Counted from the stretch's first letter, positions 19,130 through 28,147 are shown. The stretch is DNA of 64,000 bases from Microbacterium sp. Se63.02b (GCF_014171575.1 NZ_CP050453.1:558001-622000), one strand, 5' to 3'. Program-made: numbers and translations. The notes: a model not told the origin generated them from the letters alone.

Positions 19130-20455
19130 ATGAGTGTGCAACGACGCTCCTCATCCCCCGCGCGCTTCGCGCGCCGCACCCTGCCCGTCATCGCCCTGGC
19201 ATCCACGGTGGGTCTCGTGCTCGCCGGATGTGCCGGCGATGCCGGCGGCTCCTCCGGCGACGGCGGTGACAAGACCCTCAAGGTCCTCATCGCCGCCCCC
19301 CAGGAGGGCGCCGGCGAGATCCTCGAAGCCGACTTCGAAGCCGAGACCGGTGTCGAGATCGAGGTCGAGGTCGTGCCGTACGACCAGATCCAGACCAAGG
19401 CGATCCTGGATGCGCAGTCCGGCACCAACAACTACGACGTGATCCAGTACTGGTACACCTCGGTCGGCGCGCTCGCCGACGCGGGGGCGCTCGCCGACAT
19501 CACCGACTGGGTGGAGTCCGACGAAGACATCGACTCGTCCGACTTCATCGAGGCGATCTTCGGCCCGTACACCCAGTACGAGGGAGCGACCTACGGGTTG
19601 CCGATCGACGGCGACACGCACGTCCTCTTCTACAACAAGGCGATCTTCGAGCGGAACGGCGTCGAGGTGCCGACCACGTGGGACGAGTACGTCGACGTGT
19701 CGAAGAAGATCACCGACGCCGAGAAGGCGGACGGCGTGTACGGCAACGCGCTCCTCGGCTCGAAGAGCGCGTTCAACATCGGCTCGACCTTCTTCAACCG
19801 GCTGGCCACGATGTCGCCCGATCCGATCGACCCGCAGATGCCGCAGCTCGACACGGAGTACGCGGTCGCGGCTGCGCAGTCGATGCTCGACGCCGCACCG
19901 TCGGCGCTGCCGAGTCCGCTGGAGATCGGCTTCGAGCAGGCGCTCCCGCAGTTCCTCTCCGGCTCCGTCGGCATGATCGAGTTCTGGACGGACCTCGGCG
20001 TCTTCGCCCAGGACCCCGCGCAGTCGAAGATCGTCGACGGCTGGGGTGTGGCCCCACTCCCGGTGGGTCCTGAGGGCAAGGTCTCCGGAGCGCTGAACGC
20101 CGGATGGGCGATGGGCATCAGCCCCAACGCGAGCGACGAGGACCTCGCGAAGCAGTTCGTGGCGTTCGCCTCCTCGAAGGAGACCAACGAGAAGCTCATC
20201 ACCACGACCGGTTCCGGCGTCGATCCGACCCGCACCTCGACGCTCGAGAGCCCGGAGTACATCGAGTTCGCCCCCGAGGTGTCGGCCGTCGCCGCCCAGG
20301 TGCTGCCGAATGCGCAGTCCTGGCCGACCTCGCCGCAGGCGCCGGAGATGATCCAGTCGCTGAGCGACAACCTCGCGCTCATGCTGCAGGGCAGCCTCAG
20401 CGCCGAACAGGCGATGCAGCAGACCTGGGACTCCTGGCAGTCCCTGGCCGGCTGA
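19130..20455 (+). CDS. ABC transporter sugar-binding lipoprotein (extracellular solute-binding family 1)
   Basis: 441-residue substrate-binding protein of a CUT1 importer, anchored outside the membrane. It has a basic N-terminus, a hydrophobic stretch and the lipobox VLAGCAGD. The mature part shows AAPQEGAGEILEADFEAETG, FYNKAIFERNGVEVPTTWDE and ALNAGWAMGISPNASDEDLA, typical of MalE/UgpB-like proteins. It starts with AAAGGA before the ATG and is followed by two matching permeases. No ATPase is in the operon, so a shared MsiK-type ATPase elsewhere is expected, as is common in actinobacteria. Confidence 0.92.
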   Translation: MSVQRRSSSPARFARRTLPVIALASTVGLVLAGCAGDAGGSSGDGGDKTLKVLIAAPQEGAGEILEADFEAETGVEIEVEVVPYDQIQTKAILDAQSGTNNYDVIQYWYTSVGALADAGALADITDWVESDEDIDSSDFIEAIFGPYTQYEGATYGLPIDGDTHVLFYNKAIFERNGVEVPTTWDEYVDVSKKITDAEKADGVYGNALLGSKSAFNIGSTFFNRLATMSPDPIDPQMPQLDTEYAVAAAQSMLDAAPSALPSPLEIGFEQALPQFLSGSVGMIEFWTDLGVFAQDPAQSKIVDGWGVAPLPVGPEGKVSGALNAGWAMGISPNASDEDLAKQFVAFASSKETNEKLITTTGSGVDPTRTSTLESPEYIEFAPEVSAVAAQVLPNAQSWPTSPQAPEMIQSLSDNLALMLQGSLSAEQAMQQTWDSWQSLAG

Positions 20456-20482
20456 CCCGCGTCGAACCCGAAAGGACCGCTC

Positions 20483-21388
20483 ATGTCGCAGCACGTCGCC
20501 ACCCGGCGCGTCGCCCGACGCGCGTCGTGGACAGGCCGAGCCCTGCTCGCGCCCGCCGTCATCGCGATCGTCATCATCGCGATCTATCCGCTCGCGTACA
20601 TCATCGCCGCCTCCTTCTCGGAGTCGTCGCTGGGGCGGCCCTTCTCCGAATGGGTCGGGTTCGACAACTTCGCGGCCATGCTGGGGGACGGGATCACCCT
20701 CCCGTCCCTCGGCAGGTCGCTCCTGTTCGCCATCCCGTCGGCACTCATCGCGCTGGTCGCCGGGCTCGCCGTCGCCCTCTCGCTCGATGCGGCGGTCAAG
20801 GGCGGGCGCATCATCCGGGTGCTGCTCCTGCTGCCGCTGATGACCCCGCCGGTCATGGCGGGCGTCATCTGGAAGCTCATGCTGGCCCCGACCGGGGGTC
20901 TGCTCAACAACATCGGTCAGTCGTTCGCGCCGGGATCCGAGCCGTTCCTCTTCCTCGGATCGAGTCCTGCCGCGATGATCTCGGTCATCGTGGTGGACGC
21001 GTGGCAGTGGACCCCGTTCTGCGTCCTGCTCGTGTTCGCGGCGCTGCAGACGCTCCCGACCGAGGTGTACGAGGCCTCGCAGGTCGACGGCGCCGGTGTC
21101 TGGCAGACGTTCTGGCGGATCACGTTCCCGCTGGTGATGCCGAGCCTGATCACGGTGCTGCTGCTGAAGCTCGTCGTCTCGTTCAAGGTGTTCGACCTCG
21201 TCTTCATCATGACCAGCGGAGGACCGGGCTTCGACACCACGGTCAGCAGCTACGAGATCTACCGCACCGGCCTGCAGACCTTCGACGTGGGGGCCGCGGC
21301 CGCGCAGACTATCGCCTTCCTCGTGCTGGTCACCATCGTCATCCTGCCGCTCAACGCCGTGCGGCAACGTCTGCACAAGGAGGGCTGA
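20483..21388 (+). CDS. CUT1 sugar ABC transporter permease (MalF-like)
   Basis: 301-residue inner-membrane subunit with about six helices; the first is ALLAPAVIAIVIIAIYPLAY. The EAA loop that contacts the ATPase is VYEASQVDGAGVWQTFWRIT. Located between the binding protein and the second permease; the 28-base gap and AAAGGA ribosome site indicate translation within the same operon. Confidence 0.93.
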   Translation: MSQHVATRRVARRASWTGRALLAPAVIAIVIIAIYPLAYIIAASFSESSLGRPFSEWVGFDNFAAMLGDGITLPSLGRSLLFAIPSALIALVAGLAVALSLDAAVKGGRIIRVLLLLPLMTPPVMAGVIWKLMLAPTGGLLNNIGQSFAPGSEPFLFLGSSPAAMISVIVVDAWQWTPFCVLLVFAALQTLPTEVYEASQVDGAGVWQTFWRITFPLVMPSLITVLLLKLVVSFKVFDLVFIMTSGGPGFDTTVSSYEIYRTGLQTFDVGAAAAQTIAFLVLVTIVILPLNAVRQRLHKEG

Positions 21389-21390
21389 TC

Positions 21391-22332
21391 ATGTCGCTCA
21401 CGCTCCGCGCATCCGATCATCGCACCGAGGAGAGGGCGACCGAGACCCTCGTCGTGCCTGCCGCGCGTCGTCGGCGCCGCTCCAAGGTCCGCACGTCCAG
21501 CACCTCGCGCCCTGGGCGTCCGTCCGCGGTCGTGACCGCCGTGAAATGGGTCGTGATCGTCGTCGCGATCACGCTCGCCCTGCTGCCCGTGCTGTACATG
21601 GTCGGGATGTCGTTCAAGAGCCCCGACGACATCCTGTCGACGAGGATCCTCCCCTCGCGTCTCGCCTTCGAGAACTGGGTGGCCGCGTTCGACAACTGGC
21701 CGATCCTCACCTATCTCCGCAACTCGTTCGGAGCCGCCATCGTGGCCGTGCTCGTCGCGCTGCTGGTGTCGATCCCCGCAAACTACGCCATGGCTCGACT
21801 CCGTGCCGGCGGCAAGCAGATCCTCGGGTTGATCGTCTCGGCCTATGTCGCGCCGCCGGTCGTGGCGATCATCCCGCTGTTCGTGCTGGTCAGATCGGCG
21901 GGTCTCATGGACTCGGTGATGGGGCTCGGGATCGTCGAGGGACTGCTGCTCACTCCGGTGGCCGTCTGGCTGCTGGACGGCTTCTTCCGCGCGATCCCGT
22001 TCGAGGTCGATGAGGCGGCTCAGATCGACGGATGCGGACCGCTGCGCACGCTCTGGTCGGTGATCCTGCCGCTCACAGCGCCCGGCATCGTCGCCGTCTC
22101 GATCATCGTCTTCATCCTCGCGTACAACGACTTCCTGATCCCGTTGCTGCTGACGCAGAGCATCGACTCGCAGACGCTCCCGGTGGGCATCGCCCTCATG
22201 CAGGGCGGTCGCGAGGTCATGTTCGGGCAGATGGCCGCCGCAAGCCTCTCGGGACTGATCCCGATCTACCTGCTGGCGCTCTTCCTCCAGAGGTGGTTGG
22301 TGGGTGGGCTGACGCAGGGGAGCGTGAAGTAG
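21391..22332 (+). CDS. CUT1 sugar ABC transporter permease (MalG-like)
   Basis: 313-residue partner permease starting 2 bases after the previous stop. A 45-residue basic cytoplasmic N-terminus precedes the first helix (WVVIVVAITLALLPVLYMVG). MalG features include FKSPDDILS, LPANYAMARL-type SIPANYAMARLRAGGKQ and the EAA loop EVDEAAQIDGCGPLRTLWSV. It is the last gene of the LsrK/LsrF operon; no clear terminator follows. Confidence 0.93.
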   Translation: MSLTLRASDHRTEERATETLVVPAARRRRRSKVRTSSTSRPGRPSAVVTAVKWVVIVVAITLALLPVLYMVGMSFKSPDDILSTRILPSRLAFENWVAAFDNWPILTYLRNSFGAAIVAVLVALLVSIPANYAMARLRAGGKQILGLIVSAYVAPPVVAIIPLFVLVRSAGLMDSVMGLGIVEGLLLTPVAVWLLDGFFRAIPFEVDEAAQIDGCGPLRTLWSVILPLTAPGIVAVSIIVFILAYNDFLIPLLLTQSIDSQTLPVGIALMQGGREVMFGQMAAASLSGLIPIYLLALFLQRWLVGGLTQGSVK

Positions 22333-22386
22333 GGGTCGCCGAGAGCGCGCGGAGGTCTCATCTACCCGTTCGGGAGCGGTGGATAT

Positions 22387-22480
22387 ATTCGAATCTCGAC
22401 GCTTTGTGGAGGATGGGTGGCCGCGGGCCCGCGGCATCATCTCGCGGAATTCTGGCATCCATTAGTACAGAAATTCGAAT
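22387..22480. repeat. Two ATTCGAAT palindromes in the HNH gene upstream region
   Basis: ATTCGAAT occurs at 22387-22394 and 22473-22480, 86 bases apart, in the 177-base gap before the HNH gene, one of the few AT-richer spots of the window. The second copy is about 30 bases before the start codon and could overlap the promoter. A role is not known. Confidence 0.4.
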
Positions 22481-22509
22481 GTAACATGTCATCTCGGTAG
22501 AGTGAGAGC

Positions 22510-23838
22510 ATGTCCACACTGACCGGGTTGCACGAGGCGATGGCTCATCTCGACGCGGCGTGGGCAGATGCTGCGGGCGCGGGCGATCTGTCCCGCCCGC
22601 AGTTGATCGAGGTCGGCGCGGCGCTCGGGGTGCTGCAGCGGCGGCTGGATGCGGTGCATACCGATGTGGCCGCGGGGATCTCGCGGGAGTCGCGTCCGGA
22701 ACTGGGGGCGGACAGCCTGGCGAAGCAGCAGGGCTTCCGGTCCCCGGCGAGACTGATCGCCGCGACGACGGGGGTCTCGACCGGGGATGCGGTGCGGTTG
22801 GTGAAGGTGGGGGAGGCGACCGCCCCACGCACCGACCTGCGGGGAGAGCGGCTGCCCGCGAGGTATCCGGTCGTGCGCGACGCGTTGACCTCCGGTGTGT
22901 TGAGCGCCCAGGTCGCGAGTGTGGTCATCGCCGTGCTGGATCGGTGTCGGGTGGTCGCGGGGGCCGTCAGGGTGGCCGAGGCGGAGCGGATGCTGGTCGA
23001 GAAAGCGCGGGGGCTGGCGCTCGATGAGGTGCGCAGGCTCGCGGTGCGGGCTGAGGCATGGCTCGACCCCGACGGCGTCGAGCCGAAAGAGGAGGAGCGG
23101 CGCGCGAAGCGGTCGTTGACGGTGTTCGAGCGAGACGGGATGGTGCATCTGAACGCCGTCCTCGATGTCGAGACCGCGGCTCCCGTGGTGACCGCGATCC
23201 GCGGGTACGTGACCGCCGTGTTCGCCGCACGGCAGGATGCGCCCGACAGTGCGGCCCCGGATGCCGATCGGCGCACGGTGCCGATGATCCAGGTCGACGC
23301 GCTCTCCGTGTTCTGCGCCCATGTGCTCGACTGCGACCGGAAGGTCCCGCTCGCCGGGGCGACCGTCGTGGTGCGGATGAGCCTCGAAGACCTCGAGTCC
23401 GGGTCGGGGTCGGCAGCCCTCGACGGTCTGGACCATCCGGTCAGTATCGGAGCCGCGCGGCGGATGGCCGCGGGTGGGGGAGTCATCCCGTGCGTGTTGG
23501 ACGGGGCGAGCGAGATCCTCGACTGGGGCCGGGAGAGACGACTGTTCACCCGCGCGCAACGCCTCGCACTGGTCGAGCGGGATGGCGGGTGCGCGATGTG
23601 CGGGTTGCCGCCGGAGATGACGAAGGCGCATCACATCCGGTGGTGGAAGCGCGACCGCGGGCCGACCGACCTGTCGAACGGCGTGCTGCTGTGCGAGACC
23701 TGTCACCATCGCATCCACGACAACGGATGGCAGATCCGCATCGAAGGGCCGCGGGTGTGGTTCATTCCCCCGGGCTACGTCGATCCCGCGCGACGACCAC
23801 GGCTCGGCGGACGCGCACGCTTCGACATCGCGGCCTGA
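22510..23838 (+). CDS. 13E12/DUF222-type protein with C-terminal HNH endonuclease motif
   Basis: 442 residues. The N-terminal two thirds are a DUF222 (13E12 repeat) region, helical and Arg/Ala/Val-rich (QGFRSPARLIAATTGVSTGD, LDEVRRLAVRAEAWLDPDGV). The C-terminus has an HNH domain: RDGGCAMCGLPPEMTKAHHI, the DLSNGVLLCETCHHRIHDNG segment with two CxxC zinc pairs and HH/N/H catalytic residues. The family is multi-copy and variable in actinobacteria and often treated as mobile-like, but its biology is not established. It stands alone, flanked upstream by palindromes and downstream by tandem repeats. Confidence 0.9.
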   Translation: MSTLTGLHEAMAHLDAAWADAAGAGDLSRPQLIEVGAALGVLQRRLDAVHTDVAAGISRESRPELGADSLAKQQGFRSPARLIAATTGVSTGDAVRLVKVGEATAPRTDLRGERLPARYPVVRDALTSGVLSAQVASVVIAVLDRCRVVAGAVRVAEAERMLVEKARGLALDEVRRLAVRAEAWLDPDGVEPKEEERRAKRSLTVFERDGMVHLNAVLDVETAAPVVTAIRGYVTAVFAARQDAPDSAAPDADRRTVPMIQVDALSVFCAHVLDCDRKVPLAGATVVVRMSLEDLESGSGSAALDGLDHPVSIGAARRMAAGGGVIPCVLDGASEILDWGRERRLFTRAQRLALVERDGGCAMCGLPPEMTKAHHIRWWKRDRGPTDLSNGVLLCETCHHRIHDNGWQIRIEGPRVWFIPPGYVDPARRPRLGGRARFDIAA

Positions 23839-23937
23839 CCGCATGGCCACATCGCGGCCTGACCGCATGGCCGTCTGACCGCAAGGCCGTCTGGCCGTGC
23901 GGCGGCCTGACCGCACGGCTGTCTGACCGCAAGGCTG
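23825..23937. repeat. Tandem repeats covering the HNH stop codon
   Basis: A perfect 24-base tandem duplication (23825-23848 and 23849-23872) spans the last codons and TGA of the HNH gene, so the gene end is duplicated. It is followed by four degenerate copies of a 16-base unit, GTCTGACCGCAAGGCC, until 23937. Slippage duplication is the likely origin. The remaining bases to 24029 show nothing else. Confidence 0.7.
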
Positions 23938-24029
23938 CAGAACTGCGCCGCCGTCGAACCTCGCCGCAGAGCCTCGATGGAGAACCTCGCTGGAGACAGG
24001 ACTGACCCGTCGTCTGACGGTCGCGGGAC

Positions 24030-24632
24030 TCAGCGGCGGCCGACGCCTGCCTTACGGAGCCGGTCGGCGATGAGGATGCCGAGTGCGGTGGCGCCGACGC
24101 AGCTGGCCAGAGTGATCGCGAAGAACAGCACCTGGATGCCGAGCGGAAAGGAACCGAGATCGAAAGAAGCCCAGGCGAGAGCCGGATAGACGACACCGAC
24201 GATCACCGCCCCCGCGTAGTGCAGCCAGGTGCCCCAGTACCGCCACAGCACGAAGAGGAACGGCAGCTCGGTGAAGGCCGCCCACCACAGATTCGTCGCG
24301 ACGCTGCCGAAGCCATAGCCCGAGAACGGCACGATCACCAATCCCGCCAGCAGGCCGACGAGAAGTCCGACCAGCGGCCGACGCAGCAGGCGGAGGGCGA
24401 TGACCGAGGGCAGCAGCCAGAGGCCGGCGAGCCCGACGCTGACGAAGGGAAGACCGGGGAACAGGACCGTCGACAGCCAGTTCGCCGGCGCGAGCAGCAG
24501 ACCGCCGGCAACGCCGAGGGCAGCGCAGGTGAGCAGGATCGCGGTGGGAAAGCGGAATCGTCCGCCCCGCCTGCGACGGGGAACCGCCCCGTCCGCGCGA
24601 GCGGCTTCGCCCGCTGCGTCCGCCCCGCTCAT
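24030..24632 (-). CDS. ECF transporter S component, YkoE-like
   Basis: 200-residue integral membrane protein with about five or six helices and a basic cytoplasmic N-terminus. The YkoE pattern is GLAGLWLLPSVIALRLLRRP followed by helix LVGLLVGLLAGLVIVPFSG. S components bind the substrate and toggle within the EcfAA'T module. YkoE proteins classically carry thiamine precursors, but here the gene ends an iron-boxed operon and overlaps the siderophore-interacting protein gene by 4 bases, which suggests an iron-related ligand such as heme, a siderophore or a metal chelate. Substrate residues are not identifiable by eye. Confidence 0.8.
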   Translation of the reverse strand: MSGADAAGEAARADGAVPRRRRGGRFRFPTAILLTCAALGVAGGLLLAPANWLSTVLFPGLPFVSVGLAGLWLLPSVIALRLLRRPLVGLLVGLLAGLVIVPFSGYGFGSVATNLWWAAFTELPFLFVLWRYWGTWLHYAGAVIVGVVYPALAWASFDLGSFPLGIQVLFFAITLASCVGATALGILIADRLRKAGVGRR

Positions 24633-25504
24633 GCGAGCGGCTCCGCGGCAGCCTCGCGAGCGGTCTTCGACGCGGGGGAGGCCGCGCCGATCTTCCAGTA
24701 CCCGCAGAAGCTGACCGCGTTCTTGTCCACACCACGCACGCCGACCAGATGCTTTCGGACGCCCGACGCGAGAGCCTGCTCTCCCGCCGCATACGCGTGG
24801 AACGGCGCATCCGGCAGTGCCGTGCGTTCCAGCGTCTCGAGGGCCTGCGCTCCGGGAGCAGCGTCATGAGGCCGTACGATCCACACGAGCTCGACCCCCG
24901 AGGGGCGTGCGAAGTCCAGCGCATCCGCCTCGCTCGGCACCTCGATGATCGCCGTGCCGGCGGCCTCGTCCGGCAGCGAAGCGCAGATCGATGCGATCGC
25001 CGGCAACGCGGTCTCATCGCCGACCAGGACGACCCGATCGGTGCCGCGCTGCGGGTTGAAGGTGAGGCCCTCGTCGATGATCAGCACGTGCTCTCCCGGC
25101 TGACACGTCTCCGCCCAGCGCGACGCGGGGCCGGCGGTCCCGTCGGCGGCCGATCCGTGCAGCACGAAGTCCACATCGATCTCGGCACCGGCCTGCATCG
25201 TCGCGGCGCGATACGCGCGGACACTGTAGTTGCGCATCACCGGGCGCTCCCCGTCGGGGATGCGGAGGAACTTCAGGTACCCGAACATCTTGTTGGCCTT
25301 CGCCGGCACCCGGTCGAGTCCCGCATCGCCGCCGATCGGCAGGAACAGCCGGAACCACTGATCGAAGCCCATCGGCCGGAACTTCTCGATCTCGCCGCCG
25401 CCGAGCGTCACGCGGATCCAGTGCGGAGAGAGACGCTCCGTGCGCAGCACGGTGAGGTGGATGAGTTCGCTGGAGTCGGGCTTGACCATCTTGCTGAACG
25501 CCAT
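24629..25504 (-). CDS. Siderophore-interacting protein (SIP, ViuB-like ferric reductase)
   Basis: 291-residue cytoplasmic flavoprotein that reduces ferric iron in imported chelates. FAD domain: HWIRVTLGGGEIEKFRPMGF and RNYSVRAYRA (RxYT/S flavin motif); NAD(P) side: VVLVGDETALPAIASICASL; C-terminal CGYWKIG is the SIP-family closing motif. I start at the ATG at 25504, after GAAAGG; a longer frame reaches 25684 but would overlap ecfT deeply. It sits between EcfT and the S component, in the iron-boxed operon, indicating that the imported substrate carries Fe3+. Confidence 0.92.
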   Translation of the reverse strand: MAFSKMVKPDSSELIHLTVLRTERLSPHWIRVTLGGGEIEKFRPMGFDQWFRLFLPIGGDAGLDRVPAKANKMFGYLKFLRIPDGERPVMRNYSVRAYRAATMQAGAEIDVDFVLHGSAADGTAGPASRWAETCQPGEHVLIIDEGLTFNPQRGTDRVVLVGDETALPAIASICASLPDEAAGTAIIEVPSEADALDFARPSGVELVWIVRPHDAAPGAQALETLERTALPDAPFHAYAAGEQALASGVRKHLVGVRGVDKNAVSFCGYWKIGAASPASKTAREAAAEPLA

Positions 25505-25514
25505 AGTGCGCCTT

Positions 25515-26372
25515 TCAGGGAAGCTGCCAGGGGAAGAATGCGATGAAGATGGCGGCGGAGGCCAGCAGCATCGCGACGGTGAACAGGATGTCGCGCGTGC
25601 GGAACGGCACGAGGTGCCGCTCGGTGCGCGTGGGATGCGCGCCGAACGCCCGCGAGTCCATGGCCAGGGCCACCCGCTCGGCATGCCGGATCGCCCCCGC
25701 CAGGAGAGGGACGATGTAGCCCCAACCGCGGGCGATGCGCGCGAACGGACCGCGTCCCCCGTGGTATCCCCGCACGCGGTGTGCGGCCCGGATCACGGCG
25801 AGCTCGTGGCCGAAGCGCGGCACGAAGCGGAAGGCCGCGAGAGCCGTGTAGCCGATCCGGTACGGCACCCGCAGCTGCTGGACGCTCGCCCGCACGAGGT
25901 CGGGCCCACTGGTCGTGAGTCCGCCGACGAGCGCGAGGGCGACGATGGAGCCGAGACGCAGAGCCGTCGCGAAGCCGATCAGCAGGGCGCCGCTGTGCAG
26001 CGTCCAGTCGCCGATCCGCACGAGCGTCGGAGTGTCCGCGACGAGTGCGGTATCGACCCACAACGAGAAGCCGACGCCCACCAGCAGCATGCCCGCCGGA
26101 ACGCCGAGCAGCAGAAGGGCGAGGAGGCGACCGGTCAGGCGTGCGCCGATCAGGATCAGGGCATACGCGAGGACGAGGAACGCCGCGGGGGTCGCGAGGT
26201 CGCGCACGAAGACGAGCAGCAGCATCGCCGGAGCGAAGCCGGCCACCTTGGCGAGCGGATTGAGCGCATAGAGGAACTGCCGAGGCGATGTGGCCGTCAT
26301 CCGCGCATACGGGTCGAAGGCGCGAGGTGCGCCGTGAGTGGTGTGTCCGCCGCCTGCGGCATCCGCGCTCAC
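25515..26372 (-). CDS. ECF transporter transmembrane component EcfT
   Basis: 285-residue membrane scaffold connecting ATPases and S component. Helices at residues about 30-70, 80-110 and 120-150; the coupling helix region has the EcfT signatures RGYHGGRGPFARIARGWGYI and AMDSRAFGAHPTRTER (ARG-type motifs that fit the ATPase groove). It overlaps the fused ATPase gene by 4 bases and precedes the SIP gene by 10 bases. Confidence 0.9.
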   Translation of the reverse strand: MSADAAGGGHTTHGAPRAFDPYARMTATSPRQFLYALNPLAKVAGFAPAMLLLVFVRDLATPAAFLVLAYALILIGARLTGRLLALLLLGVPAGMLLVGVGFSLWVDTALVADTPTLVRIGDWTLHSGALLIGFATALRLGSIVALALVGGLTTSGPDLVRASVQQLRVPYRIGYTALAAFRFVPRFGHELAVIRAAHRVRGYHGGRGPFARIARGWGYIVPLLAGAIRHAERVALAMDSRAFGAHPTRTERHLVPFRTRDILFTVAMLLASAAIFIAFFPWQLP

Positions 26373-28147
26373 GAGGTCACCCCGAGACCGGCCGAAGCGA
26401 GCACCCGCTGCAGGGCGGGCATGCGGAGCCCCGCGTCGGTGAACACCTTCTCATCCTGGAACACGTCGGCGGTGCGCCCGGTCGCCCGCAGGCGTCCGTC
26501 GGCGAGCACCACGACATGCGTGGTGTGCTCGGCGACGAGCTGGAGGTCGTGCGTCACGATCACGATCGTCGTCCCCTCGGCGCGCAAGGACTGCAGCAGG
26601 TCGAGCAGCTCCGACGCTCTGGCACGGTCCTGTCCGAATGTGGGTTCGTCCAGGGCGAGCACACGCGGTCGGGTGATCAACGCGGTCCCCACCGACAGGC
26701 GCCGCTTCTCGCCGCCCGACAGCAGGAACGGATGCACGTCACGCTTGTGTGCGAGGCCGAATCGGGCGAGCATCTCGTCGACCCTGGCGGCGATCTCGGC
26801 ATCCGGCACCTGCCGCAGCCGCAGCCCGTGGGCCAGCTCGTCGAACACCGTGTGCGCGAGGAACTGGTGCTCAGGGTTCTGGAACACGAACCCGATGCGC
26901 TCGGCGAGCTCGCGGGGCGAGGCCGTGCCTGGGTCGATCCCGTCCACCGACACCTGCCCGCGGGGAGGCGGGACCACCCCGGCGAGCGCCTGGATCAGGG
27001 TGGTCTTGCCGGCCCCGTTCGCGCCGACGATGGCGGTGAGGCTCCCGGGGGCGAACTCGAGGTCGATCCCCTGCAGGATCTCGGTGCGCCGCCGCCGCAC
27101 GGTCAGGCCGCGGGTCCGGATGATCGGGGCGTCTCCGCGGTCTGCCTCGTCTGCGCGGTCTGCGCCGTCTCCGCGGTCTGCCTCGATGCCGCGGTCTGTC
27201 TCGACGCCGCGGTCTGCGCCGGGTGTCGGTGGGACGGTCGTCGACCCCGCGTCGCCCTCCGTCAGCGGTCGTGCACCGTGCCCACCGGCGTCGCGCGAAG
27301 CGAGCGCGACGGCCAGCTCGGTCGGCGTCACCGGCAGCGGATCGAGGGCGAGGCCCCTCTCGCCGAGGCGGAGCGCCGCCAGTGTGGCGCCGGGGAGCCA
27401 CACGCCCATGGCCACCAGCTCAGCGGCATGTCGGCGGATGACGTCGGCGGCGGGGCCGTCGAACGCGACCCGGCCCTCGTGGTCGAGCACGATCGTTCGG
27501 GTCACGAAATCCATCGCGGCGTCGAGGTTGTGCTCGACGAGGAGGATCGCGCGATCGCCGGCGGCGACCACATCGGCCAACGCCGCATACACGTCGTCGA
27601 TGCCCTGCGGGTCGAGGTTGGCGGTCGGCTCATCGAGCACGATCAGCGGGGACCCCATCGCGAGAGCGCACGCGATCGCGAGTCGTTGCCGCCCGCCGCC
27701 GGACAGGTGATCAGGGTTCTCTCCGCGGCGATCCCAGAGTCCGACCCGACGCAGCGCCTCCTCGACGCGCCCGCGCACGACGTCGAGAGGAAGCAGCAGG
27801 TTCTCCGGCCCGAAGGCCACCTCGTCGTACACGCTGCCCGTGACGATCTGGGCATCCGGATCCTGGAAGACCATCGCGACCCTGGTGCTCAGCGCGGCCG
27901 TCGTCGCGGTCGCCGTGTCGACGCCCCCGGCATGCACGGTACCGACCATGCTCGCCGACAGGGCGTGCGGGATCAGCCCGTTGAGCGCCAGGGTCAGCGT
28001 CGACTTTCCGGATCCGGAGGGCCCGAGCAGCAGCACGACCTCGCCCGCGTGGATGTCGAAAGTGACGTCGCCCGGTGAGGGGTGCGGCGCATCGGCGTGG
28101 GTGAGTGAGAGCTCACGCACGCGGAGCAGGGGCGCGGATGGGCGCAC
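26369..28147 (-). CDS. Fused ECF transporter ATPase (EcfA-EcfA', YkoD-like)
   Basis: 592 residues holding two ABC ATPase domains. Domain 1: Walker A LLGPSGSGKST, signature LSGGGRQRLAIACALAM, Walker B LIVLDEPTANLD. Domain 2: Walker A IVGANGAGKTT, signature LLSGGEKRRLSVGTALI, Walker B VLALDEPTFGQD. The linker near residues 310-345 is a low-complexity repeat of ADRG/TDRG units. Fusion of both ATPases in one chain is the YkoD layout of thiamine-type ECF systems. First gene after the iron box, with EcfT, SIP and an S component downstream in overlapping order. Confidence 0.92.
   Translation of the reverse strand: MRPSAPLLRVRELSLTHADAPHPSPGDVTFDIHAGEVVLLLGPSGSGKSTLTLALNGLIPHALSASMVGTVHAGGVDTATATTAALSTRVAMVFQDPDAQIVTGSVYDEVAFGPENLLLPLDVVRGRVEEALRRVGLWDRRGENPDHLSGGGRQRLAIACALAMGSPLIVLDEPTANLDPQGIDDVYAALADVVAAGDRAILLVEHNLDAAMDFVTRTIVLDHEGRVAFDGPAADVIRRHAAELVAMGVWLPGATLAALRLGERGLALDPLPVTPTELAVALASRDAGGHGARPLTEGDAGSTTVPPTPGADRGVETDRGIEADRGDGADRADEADRGDAPIIRTRGLTVRRRRTEILQGIDLEFAPGSLTAIVGANGAGKTTLIQALAGVVPPPRGQVSVDGIDPGTASPRELAERIGFVFQNPEHQFLAHTVFDELAHGLRLRQVPDAEIAARVDEMLARFGLAHKRDVHPFLLSGGEKRRLSVGTALITRPRVLALDEPTFGQDRARASELLDLLQSLRAEGTTIVIVTHDLQLVAEHTTHVVVLADGRLRATGRTADVFQDEKVFTDAGLRMPALQRVLASAGLGVTS
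27131..27220 (-). repeat. Repetitive linker coding sequence between the two ATPase domains
   Basis: About six imperfect copies of a 15-base unit around GCGGTCTGC encode alternating Ala-Asp-Arg-Gly units in the linker of the fused ATPase. The unit is a multiple of three, so copy-number change would alter linker length without breaking the frame. Confidence 0.65.

Noticed and set aside
22441..22510. RecA-NDp/PafBC-type damage promoter before the HNH gene
   Set aside because: TGTC and TAGAGT are present but the spacing is about five bases too short for the consensus.
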